Source: an uncultured Lachnospiraceae bacterium
Lineage (GTDB): Bacteria > Bacillota > Clostridia > Lachnospirales > Lachnospiraceae
Assembly: GCA_946533525.1 (NCBI GenBank)
Contig: CAMNBW010000105.1
Location: forward strand, 1-6,177
Length of the DNA: 6,177 nt
Direction: 5' to 3'
In this document: positions 6,172-6,177 of the stretch, in pieces
Position numbering within the stretch: the stretch's first letter is position 1
How the letters are laid out: the number at the start of each line of letters is the position of its first letter
Position numbers and translations under genes: made by a program
Notes under the pieces: generated by a model
Database searches by the model: none
What the model saw: the letters and a program-made list of their open reading frames with translations, nothing else
Told to the model about the DNA's origin: nothing

Positions 6172-6177
6172 CCTCCT
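6172..6177 (-). promoter_or_regulatory. Ribosome binding site of glgP
   Basis: A perfect AGGAGG stands seven bases before the ATG at 6164, at the very edge of the window. It confirms that glgP is complete at its 5' end. Its spacing is identical to that of the downstream hydratase. Confidence 0.85.

Overview
The window looks like a chromosomal segment of a Gram-positive anaerobe of the Clostridia, most likely Lachnospiraceae. This is inferred from near-perfect AGGAGG ribosome binding sites, frequent Ile ATA and Arg AGG codons, mid-range GC in the genes with an AT-rich intergenic gap, and a small alarmone synthetase of the Firmicutes RelQ/YjbM type. Every convincing gene is on the minus strand, so the window reads from right to left.

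Region 6164-697 is a compact three-gene operon. Glycogen phosphorylase (glgP, 6164-3669) comes first. It overlaps by 8 bases an aconitase-superfamily hydratase of the YbhJ-like type (3676-1406). One base separates that gene from a RelQ-type (p)ppGpp synthetase (1404-697). The spacing implies one mRNA with translational coupling. The operon promoter lies beyond position 6177; only the glgP ribosome binding site is visible. Functionally the set joins release of glucose-1-phosphate from storage glycogen, a hydro-lyase of unknown substrate, and an enzyme making a starvation signal.

Region 696-444 (253 bases) is intergenic. It holds two strong hairpins. One spans the relQ stop codon and pairs fully only as minus-strand RNA. 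The other, at 626-660, pairs fully only as plus-strand RNA and lies about 50 bases downstream of a plus-strand extended -10 sequence, which together suggest a possible short RNA. The rest is AT-rich and contains a candidate minus-strand promoter for the next gene.

Region 443-1 is the start of a minus-strand gene with a very strong ribosome binding site. It encodes a low-complexity protein rich in Pro, Gln, Met and Gly that runs off the left edge, so its function cannot be judged. I see no mobile element, CRISPR array, tRNA or rRNA. The most unusual features are the operon's gene combination, the apparently altered catalytic residues of the hydratase, and the possible intergenic RNA; none of them is proof of a new system.
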